From Rheum nobile (taxonomy: Eukaryota; Streptophyta; Magnoliopsida; Caryophyllales; Polygonaceae), in the NCBI GenBank assembly GCA_027886185.1, contig WOAB01000040.1, forward strand, positions 4,464,001 to 4,528,000: a stretch of DNA of 64,000 nt, written 5' to 3'. Of this stretch, positions 34,401 to 46,794 are shown piece by piece. Numbering within the stretch: the first letter of the stretch is position 1; every line of letters begins with the position of its first letter. A model generated the notes under the pieces. The model was not told the DNA's origin. It searched no databases and saw only the letters and a list, made by a program, of their open reading frames with translations. The translations under genes and the position numbers were made by a program.

Positions 34401-35172
34401 ATGTTCAACATGGTATTACCTGGACTCTGGAGAGGATCTTAATTCAAGCATGTAAAACTATGGTTTATGTATGCTGCTACCAATGCAATTGGGCCAAATT
34501 AAGGGTCTTCATCTAGCTATTAAGATCAATCCAATATGACTATGCATGAACAACTAAACATGCATTGTGAAGAAACGTCATGAGATGATGAAATAATTGC
34601 ATAGTGGACAACAAGGGTTTTGTTTTATAGAAGAGTTAGCCCATAGAACCTTTTCTAATGATGGGAGAATATGAATGCTAAAAAAAGTTGCCCTGATTTC
34701 TGTCTTCATTGTTTTCTGCTGAACAATGATGTTCTCCCCCAATCAGAATCACGTTTTGTTAAAACACATGCCGCTTGTTCTCTCATTCAGGTCTTGATGG
34801 ATGATATCAATGCTGGTTATGAGCGCCTTGCAGAACTACAGGTACGGGTATAGTATATACTGTTGGGTTGTTTTTCTTTGTTTGCATGCTCCAATTCGTT
34901 AACATCCTTGTGTTTTGGCTGCTTCACAGGTAAAACGAGTAAACGGAGTAGAACTAGATAACCTAAAGCATCTGTGCCAGCTTGTAGAAGACTGCAGTGC
35001 AGTGGACTTGAGGTTTGATTTAGACGACGACCGAGTGGTTGTACTCAATTATCAAAAGGCAAAACTTGCCACTTCTCGCATACTGATGCGGCATAGGATA
35101 CCCTCTTCCATGTCTAATGATCTTATTGATGAAAATGCAAACAAACCCGTCCTCTCATCCACCGAGAGCTGA
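31482..35172 (+). CDS. DEG10: DEG10-type serine endoprotease, organellar
   Basis: ATP-independent DegP/HtrA-family protease. Eight exons: 31482-31914, 32264-32509, 32762-32957, 33176-33435, 33768-33895, 34036-34239, 34791-34841, 34930-35172; all GT-AG with matching phases, giving 586 residues. The N-terminus (MQCRTLLRAAHRLSASHQWL) is Arg/Ser/Leu-rich, fitting a mitochondrial or plastid presequence. The catalytic triad is visible: His in TNAHVVAD, Asp in CDLAILVVE, Ser in NPGNSGGPA. A PDZ-like region follows (GVLVSKINPLSDA, KKDDIIIAFDG), then the C-terminal domain typical of plant Deg9/Deg10-like proteins (SYYIFAGLVFIPLTQPYL, VNGVELDNLKHL). The length and these motifs point to DEG10 rather than DEG1/2/5/8. 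The gene looks intact. It starts just downstream of an AT-rich MITE-like tract. Confidence 0.93.
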
Positions 35173-36079
35173 GTTCTAGTGAAAAAAATATACAACGTAT
35201 TCTGTTTTTATCGCCCCATTTGTGTACCAATTCCTACCTATCAACTTATTCAGCAAACTTGTAGTTTTGTAGGTTACATTATTTTCAGCTGCATAAATGG
35301 TCAAAGAGGCTACCCCTTTTTAGTTGTGTAACAAAGTGATAGTTAAATTTGGTTTAGGACATGTTTAATGGTGAGATCCTTATGGGGATTATGGAGCCAC
35401 TTTTTCACCATTTTGTCATTTTTTTACCCTCAAGATATTCAACTTATTTCTATCATTTTATTGGTGAAACTAGGCTCATCAATCCACTATATATTTATAA
35501 TAAATTACAATTATATCTCTTATAATAAATTACTAATATACTCTTTATATTAAATTACTAATATGCCATTTATATAAACTTCATAAATTAAAATTTGTAA
35601 TTTTAAACTATTTTAAATAATAGTAAGGCGTAATGGCAAAATTATAAGATTTATGATAGCTACTTGCAAAAAATCCGGATTTTAAAAAGAATGGCAAAAT
35701 TAACGGATTTTTGGGTATTTTTGCTGTTGAGGATCGATCACTATCGGTCCTGCTAACAAAATTATCGGATCATTACTATCAGTCTATCACCCTAATTAAT
35801 CACAATTCTCACAATCTTCGTTCATCCCCAAGTCGTCTCCCTCCTCTGCTTCCGACGCCTTTCCTTTCCCCTTCATTACTCTCTTCTCAGCTTTACTCTT
35901 CTTAAAAACCCACTTGATTTTAAGCTTCTTCCTTTATAGATCAGTTCTTCTTCAGAGAAACCCTCACCTGATAAACCCTAAGAAATTCATCCCAAATTTC
36001 TTCTTCTTTGAATCACAAAAAAACTTCACCGGCTTTTTACCTCTCATGTTTCTTTCTCCTTTGACTTAACTACTGTGGG
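35173..36079. other. 3' flank of DEG10 and intergenic sequence
   Basis: No gene. AT-rich sequence with a 37-bp LTR-end relic (35724-35760), followed by a C/T-rich stretch (TCTCCCTCCTCTGC) that resembles a 5' leader but leads into no exon except the ascorbate oxidase fragment. Confidence 0.5.
35724..35760 (-). repeat. LTR-terminus relic
   Basis: About 37 bp (ATCGATCACTATCGGTCCTG core) match the reverse complement of the right end of the solo LTR at 39534-40220, including its CTGTTGGGG edge, with about one mismatch. The match stops sharply after CTAACAAA. Confidence 0.8.
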
Positions 36080-36431
36080 TTTGACCTAAATTCGACGGTG
36101 GATATTGTGTTGCAGAACGCGAACACGATGAACCCGAATAACAGCGAGACCCACCCGTGGCATCTACACGGGCACGAAATCTGGGTGTTGGGATACGGGG
36201 AGGGGAAGTTCGACCCGGATAGCGACCCGAGGAGGTACAATTTGGTGGATTCGGTTATGAAGAATACGGTTCCGGACGGATAACTCGGGGGTTTGGATGT
36301 TCCATTGCCATATAGAATCGCATTTTGCCATGGGAATGAGAGTGGTGTTTGAGGAAGGGATTGAGAAAGTTGGAAAGTTGCCGAGGTCGATTATGGGATG
36401 CGGTGAATCCAAACGATTTATAAATCCGTAA
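36080..36431 (+). pseudogene. L-ascorbate oxidase 3' fragment
   Basis: Reads NSTVDIVLQNANTMNP, HPWHLHGHEIWVLGYGEG, YNLVDSVMKNTVP, then after a small deletion DNSGVWMFHCHIESHFAMGM and KLPRSIMGCGESKRFINP with TAA at 36429. These are the last cupredoxin domain and C-terminus of a plant ascorbate oxidase, with the copper ligands of HxH (HLHGH) and HCHIESH present. The segment that should hold the conserved HPYGWTALRFRA is missing between about 36275 and 36285 and shifts the frame. Nothing of the first two cupredoxin domains is present upstream. It is a decayed partial copy, probably a captured or shed last exon. Confidence 0.8.
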
Positions 36432-36889
36432 TTATAATTAATACGATCTTATAACTTACTTGATGCATATAGTATCGATCGGAGTATATGATTTAGTTCA
36501 CTGGTTGAATATCTGAATCTATCATTTGAGCCAACAAATGATAGATTTATAAATCCTTAAGTTGCCGAGGCCGTTTGGAATAAGGAGATAAATCAGTTGA
36601 GCCAACAAAGTTCTATTGATTGAACATAAATTTGTATCAGTTGGGTTGTAGGATGCTTTGGAGCCTTGATTCTAAATTAGGAATCTTGGTATTGATTATT
36701 CACATATATGTTCATTTGTGTTTTTGTCATCAATGAAGAACTACTTCAAAGTAGCTGATTCCTTTTTGTAGCCTTTCGGATTGACTTGCTAGAAAAGAGA
36801 CATGTTAAGCAAATGTTATATTTGTAATTCTCTCAAGTAGATATTACTAAGCCGACTCTATAACGGATTATTTCAAATTTAAAGTTAAT

Positions 36890-38690
36890 ATAACAGAGTA
36901 ATGATGACTACGTATAAATGTGGTCTGATAAAGTGAATATTGTTCTGAAATTTGAAATTCATCTCTAGATAACTAAGGGTAAAAGATCAATTCATCTCTA
37001 GATAACTGAGGGTAAAAGATGAAAACCATTTATATACCAATATTATACCTATGAGTAGAATGACAACAATGACACTAATAATTTAACCATATATAGTGAA
37101 TAGGAAAGTCCAAATCAGAATTCATCTCTAGATAAATAAAGATAAGAGATCAATAATTTTTCCACAATATATCCTTCTTGATTGTAGCAAGAGATTACAA
37201 TCAATGTAATGAAATCTACCATATAGTGTTGCAAAGCTCATACTTGTTTTGTTCATCTAAGTTGCAGTGTTTCTATTGAAGTTTCAAGTTCAATTTAGCC
37301 ATACATGACATGTATATACTTGGTGATATACAGACCACCAACAGCTGATCAATGAAACCAAAACTTGGATCAATGAAATATACAAACCAACCTTCTTTGT
37401 GATAAAGACCTCAACTCCCTCTCTTTGATGCAACTATCCAAGCAAAGATAAAAAATAAAGTGTTGTGAAATGATAAGCTTGGCATGATTTTGAGGAGCTC
37501 AATGTCAAACAAAAGTGTTTTGTGTATGAGCCCTTGGTTCTTTAGAACAAAACTCAGCGATCGTTGTCCTTGCAACAAGTGCAGTTCAAGCACATCTTTG
37601 CTTAAACCATCCATCCATCAATCCATTCATCAAAGAGAAGAGCATTCAATTCCCTTAGCGAAAATGTAGTTGGCCACATAACCAATTTATCGTAGTCGTA
37701 ATCAGGATATCCCAATTCCGAAGGGACTATGATCCTACATATACATAACACACACCTCGTGATTAAGATTGATTGATTGAAATGTGGTAGTGGTTAGGAT
37801 ACTTCTCATCCAAACAAATTTAGGGCCCGCTTGGTTTGAGTTTATGAAAACGATAACAGAAAGGAAAATAATCTAGTTCACATTGGCATCATGATACATT
37901 TGTGCCAAAAGAAGGGGGAAAGGAAATTAAATTTCTATAAATTTTGTGATATAACAGAGCATTGTCCTGACTTGGTATACATGTGGCATGATAAAGTGAA
38001 TATTGCTCTGACATTTAAAACTGCCTAACATTTAAAACTTTATTTTCGTAAATTTTGTTACATAACAGAGCATTGTCGACTTTGTATTAATGTGGCATGA
38101 CAAAGTGAATATTGCTCTGACATTTAAAACCGCCTAACATTTAAAACTTAATTTTCGTAAATTTTGTTACATAACAGAACATTATGTACTTTATCATACC
38201 ACATTTGTACGAAGTCAGACCACATTTATACGAAGTCAGGTCAATGCTCTGCTATATCACAAAATTTCAAATGTTAGACGATTTCAAATTTCAGAGCAAA
38301 CATTCACTTTATCAGGCTACATGTTTGTTATGTGATCAATAAATGAGTCCACATAAAACATAGAAGGACCAATAGAAAAGAGTGTAATCGGTCAAAGGCT
38401 GGAAAACAGATAATCTTTCCTCAACAAGTCTTTCTCCAAAGAAAAATCTCAGTTCTGAAGTCCACTAACTATTTTCAGGTCAATATATAAGATTTCAGAG
38501 CCAATATGAATATTTCAAAACCCGGTATTTATAAAAAGTAAAAGCTAAACTTCAGAGCATTATGTACTTTATCAGGACACATTTATACAAAGTCAGGTCA
38601 ATTCTCTGTTATATATCACAAAATTTAGCGAATTTCAAATTTCAGAGCAATATTCACTTTATCAGACCATATTTGTACGTAAATATGCAA
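36890..38690. repeat. Direct and inverted copies of a ~110-bp repeat
   Basis: Direct copies start near 37951, 38062 and 38171 (ATAACAGAGCATT...; spacing about 111 and 109 bp), sharing GACAAAGTGAATATTGCTCT and CATTTAAAACTG. Inverted relatives lie at about 38200-38330 and 38555-38690 (TTTCAGAGCAAACATTCACT and TTATCAGG), and a further partial copy at 36890-36955. A separate short repeat TTCATCTCTAGATAACT occurs near 36959, 36992 and 37120. No gene is recognised in 36432-38840. Confidence 0.75.
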
Positions 38691-38849
38691 TAAAGGGTGG
38701 TTTTACTTAAACATTAAAATAAAGGGTGGTTTTATGTAAAGATGTCAAAATAAGAGGTGGTTTAATGTAGTATACCCAAAAAAGAATGAAAAGAGGATTA
38801 AGCACTACTACAAAACTAGACAGAACAATATAACATGTACAAAAACCAT

Positions 38850-39209
38850 CATAAACTAAACCAGCAACCAATCCATCACAAACCAGGCCACTGAGGATCA
38901 AGGTCTAGAAAGAAGAAAGGCAGAGAACCCAAACCAGTGGCAGCAGCCGCTGCTAATGTACATAATGCTACAGTCAAAACTGAAACTTTGCTATTTCCAT
39001 CTTTCCTACCATCAAACTCCATGGAAGTAGCTTCATAGCTATTTAAATCATTAATACAAGTTCCAACAAACAGTGAACTCATTCAAGTTCTCTAAAGATG
39101 GAGCCCGTAGCTTGTTTCGAACAACATTTTGGGATTCTGCTCCAACAGCTGTAATTAGTGTTAAAAAGAGAAAGCACAGCAAGAGGACCTGTTTGAGCTT
39201 TGACTCCAT
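38850..39209 (-). pseudogene. ZIP-family zinc transporter 5' fragment
   Basis: From ATG 39209 a signal-peptide-like start (KQVLLLCFLFLTLITAVGAE) is followed, after a frameshift near 39085, by FDGRKDGNSKVSVLTVALCT, then AAAATGLGSLPFFFLDLDPQ and, after another shift, CDGLVAG. This matches the N-terminal region and first membrane helix of the At3g08650-type ZIP metal transporters (GLGxxPFFFxxLDPQWxGLCNG). The remaining helices with the metal-binding HNIPEG motif are absent downstream. It is a broken 5' remnant. Orientation is minus; the solo LTR lies 325 bp upstream of its start. Confidence 0.65.
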
Positions 39210-39533
39210 TTTGTCCTGAAACAAGTCCTAGCAATTGTTTATCAACTTGGCTTGTTCATGCTCTGACCATTTTAGTTTTGCTAAGAACCCTCAACACCTT
39301 TGCGATAAAATTTCCAAATGGGTATAATCAGGTTAAAGGAAGTAGAAGAAACAAAAGACCCCTCAAATTTTGAAGGTAAAACAACTTCCTAAGTCCTAAC
39401 CTGCAAAATAGAACGGATGACAAAATTAACAAAAAAAACACATAGCTAACAAGCATTAAAAATTAGACATGAGTTGCAATGAAAACAACAACAAAAAATT
39501 GTTTGTTTTTCCATACTTTTCGAATGTTGTTTC

Positions 39534-40220
39534 TGTTGGGCTTGGAGGCCCATTAGTTTCCAGCCCATGAATTGCCCCATTTCCTTGGCATATATATATG
39601 CAAGTGAAAGGCACATGAGATGCACGGGATTGCATCTCAAAATTGGAGCAAAGGAGTTTGTCCTAGTTTGTAGTCCCATTTGAGAGATTTAAAGGAGCAC
39701 AAAAGTGAGGAGGGAGATTGGAGAAGAGAGAAGAGAAATTGGTGGAGAAAGTGAAGGTTTTTCCTTGTCTACACCTTGGATCGTTCATCTCTTGTCTCGG
39801 AAAGCCGACAATGAGTGTTTGTTGGAAGGTACTCCTCTTTGGTTGGATCTAATCCCTAGTTATAAGTGTTTGTTGTTAGATTAGAGATTTACTTGAGTTG
39901 ATTCTCCATATCTTGTTATCTCCTGTGTGAGATTGGTATTGTATGAACACTTGTACTCTGTTTTGATGATTAGTGGATTTCGTGCTCTGACGGACGACAG
40001 TGGATTTTTTACCTCTCCTTAGGAGGATTTTTCCCACTTAAATCTTGTGTTGATTTTGTGCATTATTTCTGTCGTGGTTGTGTTGCTTGATTGTGCTTTG
40101 GTTTCTGCAATCTGATTGGTTTTGGTTTGGTTGCCGGAAAGAGACCTAGATTCTGCAGGTTCATTATTTTTGAGTTTCCGCTGATTTGTTAGCAGGACCG
40201 ATAGTGATCGATCCCCAACA
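39534..40220 (+). mobile_element. Solo LTR, 687 bp, Copia-like
   Basis: Begins TGTTGGGC and ends CCCCAACA, flanked by the perfect 5-bp duplication GTTTC (39529-39533 and 40221-40225). No internal domain is present, so the element was lost by LTR-LTR recombination. The interior has a leader-like stretch and poly-pyrimidine tracts. The superfamily is not provable from an LTR alone; orientation is arbitrary. It sits upstream of the ZIP fragment. Confidence 0.9.
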
Positions 40221-40225
40221 GTTTC

Positions 40226-42298
40226 CTATCCACAAAAACCAAATCGGGACTGATATCCACTTAATGAATCTAATCCATAAGGTCACACACACACATAATC
40301 CAATATGACCGGGTATCCAATCTGCACATAACATGATAAAACAGGATATCCGGTTGTAAACATCTTATTAACCTTCATGAATCAAGACATGAAAACCTGC
40401 AATTTCAATATTTAACATCAGGCTACCTGTACAAATCCAAGAACATAACAGAAGTGACATAATTCTATAAACAAACAAACAAAGAAATTGTGAAGCTAGA
40501 TTTACCATTAAACTTTACCTGTGATTCTGTGAACATGTCTGTAGAACATTAGAATTTTAACACTTACATTCACAAGATAAAGCTGGGATGAAAGCTTAGG
40601 ACTTGTACACACTGAAAGGGTGGTTCTATTTGACAGTTACATCTATAAATGGTTACACTACTGAGTACGAAATAACAGTCCAAGTATAAAAAAGGTTGCG
40701 CGACTCTATGTTCTATCGCGCTCTATGATTCATAAACAGCTATGTACAAGCTCTACACCTACAACCAATGCAACCTTTCTGTAGGGTTCCAACTAGCAAG
40801 TTTCTCCAAAATAAAAAGGAACAACCTGAAGGCTAATAAAACACCCCTTCGAAAAATTACCCAATTCTCTCCGAAGTTTTCTATTTTTTCCCCTTCGAAT
40901 TGATCCTCACGGATTAGGTTCAGGTGGTTTTGGCGAGCGATTCAAAGAAAAGAGGAGAGCGAGAAGGTGGAATTGATTCTGATGGGGACCAGACGGGTCA
41001 CACTTCGAAGCTGGTGAGGGCGGAGAAGCCTCTGAGCAGACATGGAAGAGGAAATCGTCTAAGCTCTGCAATTGTGAGCTCCTCCAACAATGGCTCCATC
41101 TCACTATTCGAATATTGGATATTCCGCCCCTTTCTTTTTCTTCTGTTTTCTAGGGCCGAACTGTGGCGGAGCCGACGGCGAGGGAGGTGGAGTTGAGGTA
41201 GGAGAATCGACGGAGAGAGAGGCGGAGATCGGGGCAGAGTCGAGGTAGGAGACCATGGCGTCGGGGAGCTTGGAGCCGACGGCGAGGAAGGCCGAGATTG
41301 GGGCAACTTTGCACTTGTGACGTTTGGGATTTTCTATAGAGAAACGTAAATCACTTTTCAATAATTGTTAAGTGTAATTAGCATTTGTTAAAATTAGAAT
41401 TTTCCAAAAAAAAAGGTAAACAAAAATATGATTTTTTTTTATTTTTCTCATTTTAGAAATCTGACATTTATAGTACACTTTTTGTAGTTTTGCAATACTT
41501 TTAAAAACCCGGTATTTTTGTAAAGAGCTATCAGAAAGTCGGTATTTTTTGCAATTCCGCCTAATAGTAATATGGTTTAGTTGGACTAAATTATGTCAAA
41601 ACTAGTCGAAATCCATAAATAAAATTTATAAAGTTTCTCCCCAATGTCATTTTAATATAAAGAAATTAGATTAATTTTTATTTTTATAATAAACCATCGT
41701 AAATAATAGGAATATTATTTATTTTCACTTAATTGTATACAAAATACATAAAAAAAATTCAAATCTACCAAAATATACCCAAAATGGGCGTCTGTGGATA
41801 GAGAAAAATAAAAATAGAATTATAGTATTTTTATTTAACATTTCATTTTTTCCCAAAATATATTTTATAAATAAATTTCGGACAACCAAGAATAAATCCC
41901 AACAGTCCATTCAAAACTCTAATGGACTATTGTTTCAAAGAGTCACGCTTGCATTTTTCTTTATTCTGGCTTTTTTGTTCAAGCAGTGTCACGAAAGAGT
42001 CACGCTTGCGTTTTGCTTCCACGTGATATTGTTTCACGCTCACGTATTTTGTATGCATGACATTATGAGCTTATTTAGAAAAAAAGAATGAGCGTAGCTA
42101 GCATCACCCTATATGAAATGAAGAAAAAGAATATTAACGCATTTTATTATTTAAAGCTCCAATGAAATATATTGTAAATAGGTACGCATGAGAGATTACT
42201 CAGAGAACTTTTCCGTAGACTTGGTGTGAGATAATCGGGAGAAAATGATTAAATAGGTATGACATGACTTTGATTGGGATTGTTTGTTTTTCCTCCAC
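40226..42298. other. Intergenic stretch, no supported gene
   Basis: 40860-41340 is richer in G/C and resembles a leader or first exon on the minus strand (MEPLLEELTIAELRRFPL), but no domain, splice partner or continuation is found. 41340-42290 is AT-rich; 41783-41832 is an inverted match to 30800-30855. The sequences TCACGCTTGCATTTT and TCACGCTTGCGTTTT at 41943 and 42000 are a local duplication. Confidence 0.4.
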
Positions 42299-44314
42299 CG
42301 ACAAGACGTTTAATATTGCCTTTGCATTTACTAAGGGGGAGGACATACCTCGTTACTTTTTATGATGAAAATGCTGCAAAAACTATATATATACATATGT
42401 GGGAGAAAAACCAACGGCCATAGTGACCGATCGAGGTCAAGAAACACCTTTTGTGAGACACCTTTTGTGTTGGGTGCACATTAAACACAACATTGAATCA
42501 TATACTCTTAGCGTCACCAAGGTAAAGAAAAGCGCCGACACTTTTGCGAATAATATTGGGGGCTCTTTTTGTCAAGCACGAAGGAAATCTCCATCAGTTG
42601 AGAAAATCAGGGCACGGTAGCCTTGTTGGGTACGTGGAGAGGACATAGCTCAATCCTTACAAGGAGAATATAGTTAGAGCTTGGACTGACGTTCATTCAT
42701 TTCTTCACCAGAACCACAAATAGTTAAACTTATACTCTAATATGTATATTTAATATTATTGCACAAGTTAGTATGTAACGTTTTGTTTTTTTATAGGGTT
42801 GAGGGTATGCACAAAAACTTTAAAGATATTTTGGAATCTTCTCGGTACGGTTTCAACTCATTGGTTGACAGGATCCACTATTCCTTGGAGACCTAGTCTA
42901 ATATGGTTAGAGAAACAATGACGATATTACGTATAAAAGTTTCAACGGAGGTGCATGAGCTGTCAACCCAAATATTCCCCTTATTTCCCCCCCTCTATTC
43001 TACAATGTGACAGAGAAGTGCATCAATATGCTTTTGGATATGTATTATTTTATACTAGATGGGAAGATCCCAGGACTTTGCACTGATCATTGGTGGAGAA
43101 CATGAATTGGGCTTCCGTGCGTCTACAGAATTGGATTTTCCATGCTTATGGACACTCCGATCATGTTGAGTGAGATACACTGCTTTTGGAAACAAGTGAT
43201 GTGGGAAGGGGTTTCAGATGATACGATCGAGAAAGGTGACATAATACCCCTCGCGATTCATCATTTGGTATTTAGGGAGATGCAAGATGAAACATAAATG
43301 ATTGGGTGAAGACGACATATACCAGATCTCATCGTTGTACAATGACTTGAAAAATCCGCATCAATCTTTGTTGAAGGAGCCTAAAGACGTCGTTCCAAAA
43401 GGTAGGCCAAAGGGCTCCACTGGCACGAAATACTCCACAAAGAGGGGCCCGAGCTTGGTTGAGCATAGTAGAGATGAGTACTCGGATTCTCTTAAGAGCA
43501 AGAAGCCCTCACAATCACGAGGACGCCCCCGAGGCAGCAAGACAAGTAAGGGAGTGTCTATCAGGAGTGGAAGTCAACCTGAGGACACCAACGAAGTCCC
43601 ACAACTCCCGAAAATAGACATGGAGCGTTGGGGGCTGAGATTTGGAGCAAAGACAGTACTTCATGTTTTCCTTCATTAGCATGGCTCAGGATGTGGCATC
43701 AGACGCACATTGTGGTTATCGAAGCTTAGTTGTACTATTGGAATGGCCTGAGAGTGATTACTACAAAGTTCTCATGGAGATCGGGCAAGAGCTGGTGGTA
43801 AACAAAGATATATACATAAGCATACATCCCATGATGACCCAACATGTTGTCCTTGTCTAGAATGTAAACTACTTGTCCAGTCAGTGCCCTAAGAAATACT
43901 GGGTGGAGATGCCCATGATTGGTTTAGCATTTGCAACTTGATTCCGGGTGGCTCTTGTGTTTTCATCATGGAACAACCCGTGCCTATGTTTACTGATAAA
44001 GGCTTCTGGTGACAACGATAAACCACCAACCAAGATTATGTCCATAGCTTTAATCGAAAACCAGTTCATTCTAGTAAGTACATAAATTAATAAAAATATT
44101 CTTTAACTTAGATCACAAAATATCCAAACTTAATATTAGATTTATCTTATTGTAGTTGTGGCTTAGTGATACTTCTCCACTACCCCCCTCTATCCTATTG
44201 GGTGAGATTCAAAGACTCTAGTGTCGCTGATTGGGACAACTTCTACGAAGAGAGGATTACACAGTGACGTACGTTTAGGCTGCAAGCTAATCATACACCA
44301 AAACCTTTTGTATA
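42299..44314 (+). pseudogene. Second FAR1/MULE remnant with OTU-like tail
   Basis: Scattered exons in changing frames: KPTAIVTDRGQE (second catalytic Asp of MULE transposases) with LLCWVHIKHNIES at 42405-42500; VEGMHKNFKDILESSRYGF at 42800; a degenerate SWIM finger (IGLPCVYRI) near 43105 and SEIHCFWKQ at 43165; a Lys/Arg-rich AT-hook-like linker (KGRPKGSTG, SRGRPRGSK) at 43400-43540; then the OTU-like domain DVASDAHCGYRSL (catalytic Asp/Cys region) at 43690, WVEMPMIGLAFAT at 43900 and LWLSDTSPLPPS at 44157. Stops and frameshifts are frequent. Domain order is that of complete FAR1/MULE-OTU proteins, and it lets the tail fragments near 69-267 and 4749-5221 be named. Not functional. Confidence 0.75.
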
Positions 44315-44691
44315 GTTGAGGGTTGAGGCCATTATGAATGTAACACCACTAAATGAGAATGTAATATTCACATCAACAAGATACGTTTATGATTGGTCTA
44401 TAATCTGTATTTTAAATGCAATGAACATCTTAAGGTTGTTTTCCCAATTAACTAGTACTGCTATTAAATTTGTTGGAAATACTTCATATTATATTTGATA
44501 GAGGCCGAGAGAAATTACTTCATATAAAATATAATAAATGTTTTTTAGTAACACTACTATTACACATTTATTGGAATTACTTCATGAAAAAAAATAAAGA
44601 GTTTACGTTTACGCTTTGGGAAAGCGTGGCGTTGTGAATGAAAGCAACAAAATATCATGCATACTAAAAGCATGACCGTGGCTAGTCTTAC

Positions 44692-45557
44692 TGTAGGATC
44701 GTACTTGTTAGTTATCGAGGGAACTGAGAGTCCAGTTCCCTAAGCAGCGGAATAAGTAAACAATAGCAGATTCAAGACAAGTTCCTTAGAGTGAGAACCT
44801 TTGATAACCAACTAGTTATCCAGGATAAAACCCACTACCTCTCTTGCAAGAGGATTTCAAAGTCTACTTCTTGTATTAATACTTCGATTACAATCAACTA
44901 GAATAGAACACACAGCTTAAAGTCTTAGACACACTAAAGACTCTCTACCTAGTTCGACCTAACCAAGCAAACAACAAGCAAGCAACTTACTCAGTTCTTC
45001 TTCAAAGAACTTGGCACAACTTCTTGACAACACTCGAAATATTCTCTTTTTGAATGCGTAAAAGATGAGAGAGTTTTAATTACTTTATTTATATTGTTTA
45101 ATTACTGGAGGAAGCAAATCTCCAATAACCGAATCAACCAAATAAAATAATTAAAAGTAATCGTTAAAGATAACATTTGTTACCAAATATAATCTTTACC
45201 GATTTTTACATGTTTTGTTTCCATAAAGATAAACTTTAAGCTCCTAAAATATATGGAAACAAGATAAGATCTCATAGTTCACTCCCTAACTAAAGATCTA
45301 CCCTAAACAGCTCGCCGTCGCCCTTCTCATATTAATCCAAGTGATTCCAGCGTCATCAAGCCTCAGTTCCGTTCGCCAGTTCCCAAATCTGGCGTCAGTG
45401 TCTCTGTCTTTCTTTTCTCGAACTTGAGTTCCCTGCTTATCTACACATGTGGAACTATTAGTAGCAAAGTGTTTGTCATCGTCAAAACTAGAAAAACTGA
45501 GGAAGAGAACTAGGTAGGGAACTGGAGTTCCAGTTCCCAAAAGTTCACTTCCTAACA
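44692..45557 (-). repeat. 3' LTR of Copia element 1
   Basis: 866 bp. It differs from its partner by scattered substitutions and a 12-bp indel near 45513. The adjoining 45558-45571 read on the minus strand is AAAAAGGGGGAAAT, a clear polypurine tract. Confidence 0.95.
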
Positions 45558-46794
45558 ATTTCCCCCTTTTTGATGATGACAAACATGTAGAACCTGTCAT
45601 ATCAAAAATAGGCATGAATGATATATGAGGAAAAACAGAACAAGACTAGATGTAGAATAATAATTAGTGAATTGCATATTCCCCCTTAACACCAGATCTA
45701 GTTCCTTAGTTCCCCCTTAAGGAGACAACCAGTTCAGAGTTCCTTTCATCCTATTAGTTCCAGGTTGCAAAGATCATTCCCCCTTTTGACATCATCGAAA
45801 AGAAACAGTTAGATGATGAGCATAGAAAATTTAGGTAGAACCAATGACTTGCTTTGACCTCTAGAGAAATGGCACCATAATAGAAGTTAAAGGCAAGACT
45901 TAACAACGCAAGGACGTCAAAATATTTCATTAAATATAAGAGAAGCAAAGACAACATATAACAATAAAGCACTCAGAGAGACACAAAAAGGATCATAATA
46001 TGGAAGTGAGATCCTAAGGGAACTACGGGCTCCGTGTCATCTGAGTAGGGAACCAGGAGAACTACTCCTCATGCTTCTGCTCCTCCTCAATTTTCTTCTC
46101 TTTGGGCTGCACAGATGACTTCTTTCATTCAACCCCCTTTTCTTTTCTTTCTTTCCCCTTTTTTTTTTATAAATAAGGGAACTCGTAGATTTTTTTTTTT
46201 AAGAATAGAAAACCCAAAACAACACTTCAACATTCATAAGATCTTCAACGGCTATACTTGCATTAATTTTTCTCAAGAAGCAGCGAAATTCCAGCAGATT
46301 TGAATTCTGGAAGTTGAGAGCAATTCCCAGTTCCTTTCCTCAGTTTGTGACACGGAACATGATAGATATGGGTACATTTATGTAGGGAACCAAGCAACAC
46401 TCAAGAAAAATACGTACCCATGATCAAGAGAAAAGAGGTTGGCAATTTTGACACCACAAAGATAATTCCCAGTTGTGGAATAAAGATGGATCATAAGGAA
46501 TTATGCAATGCAGTCAGGCTTAGGACGGTTTGTAGTCAATTATCATTTCGGCTTATGATGAGGGTTAAAATAGATCAAACCGACTACTTTTAAGGCCAAC
46601 AAAGAGATGCAATCAAGGTTCAATTGTACCATAAAATCATGCAAGATAATTAAGATCATGCTTTAGAACAACTATTATAGGACATGCGAGGCCATCACAA
46701 GATCAAATATCAGCAATATTGCCAATGAAATCATAGAAAAGATCAAATCTAGTCAAAGCAAGGGAACTAGTAAAAATAATCGGAACTACTAGTT

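Noticed and set aside
37411..37614. 67-residue minus-strand hydrophobic ORF
   Set aside because: No motif, no promoter-like context, and it sits in a repeat-rich AT region.
40924..41361. Overlapping ORFs on both strands in a GC-richer patch
   Set aside because: No domain, no convincing splice partner and no continuation; could be a leader or first exon but not supportable.
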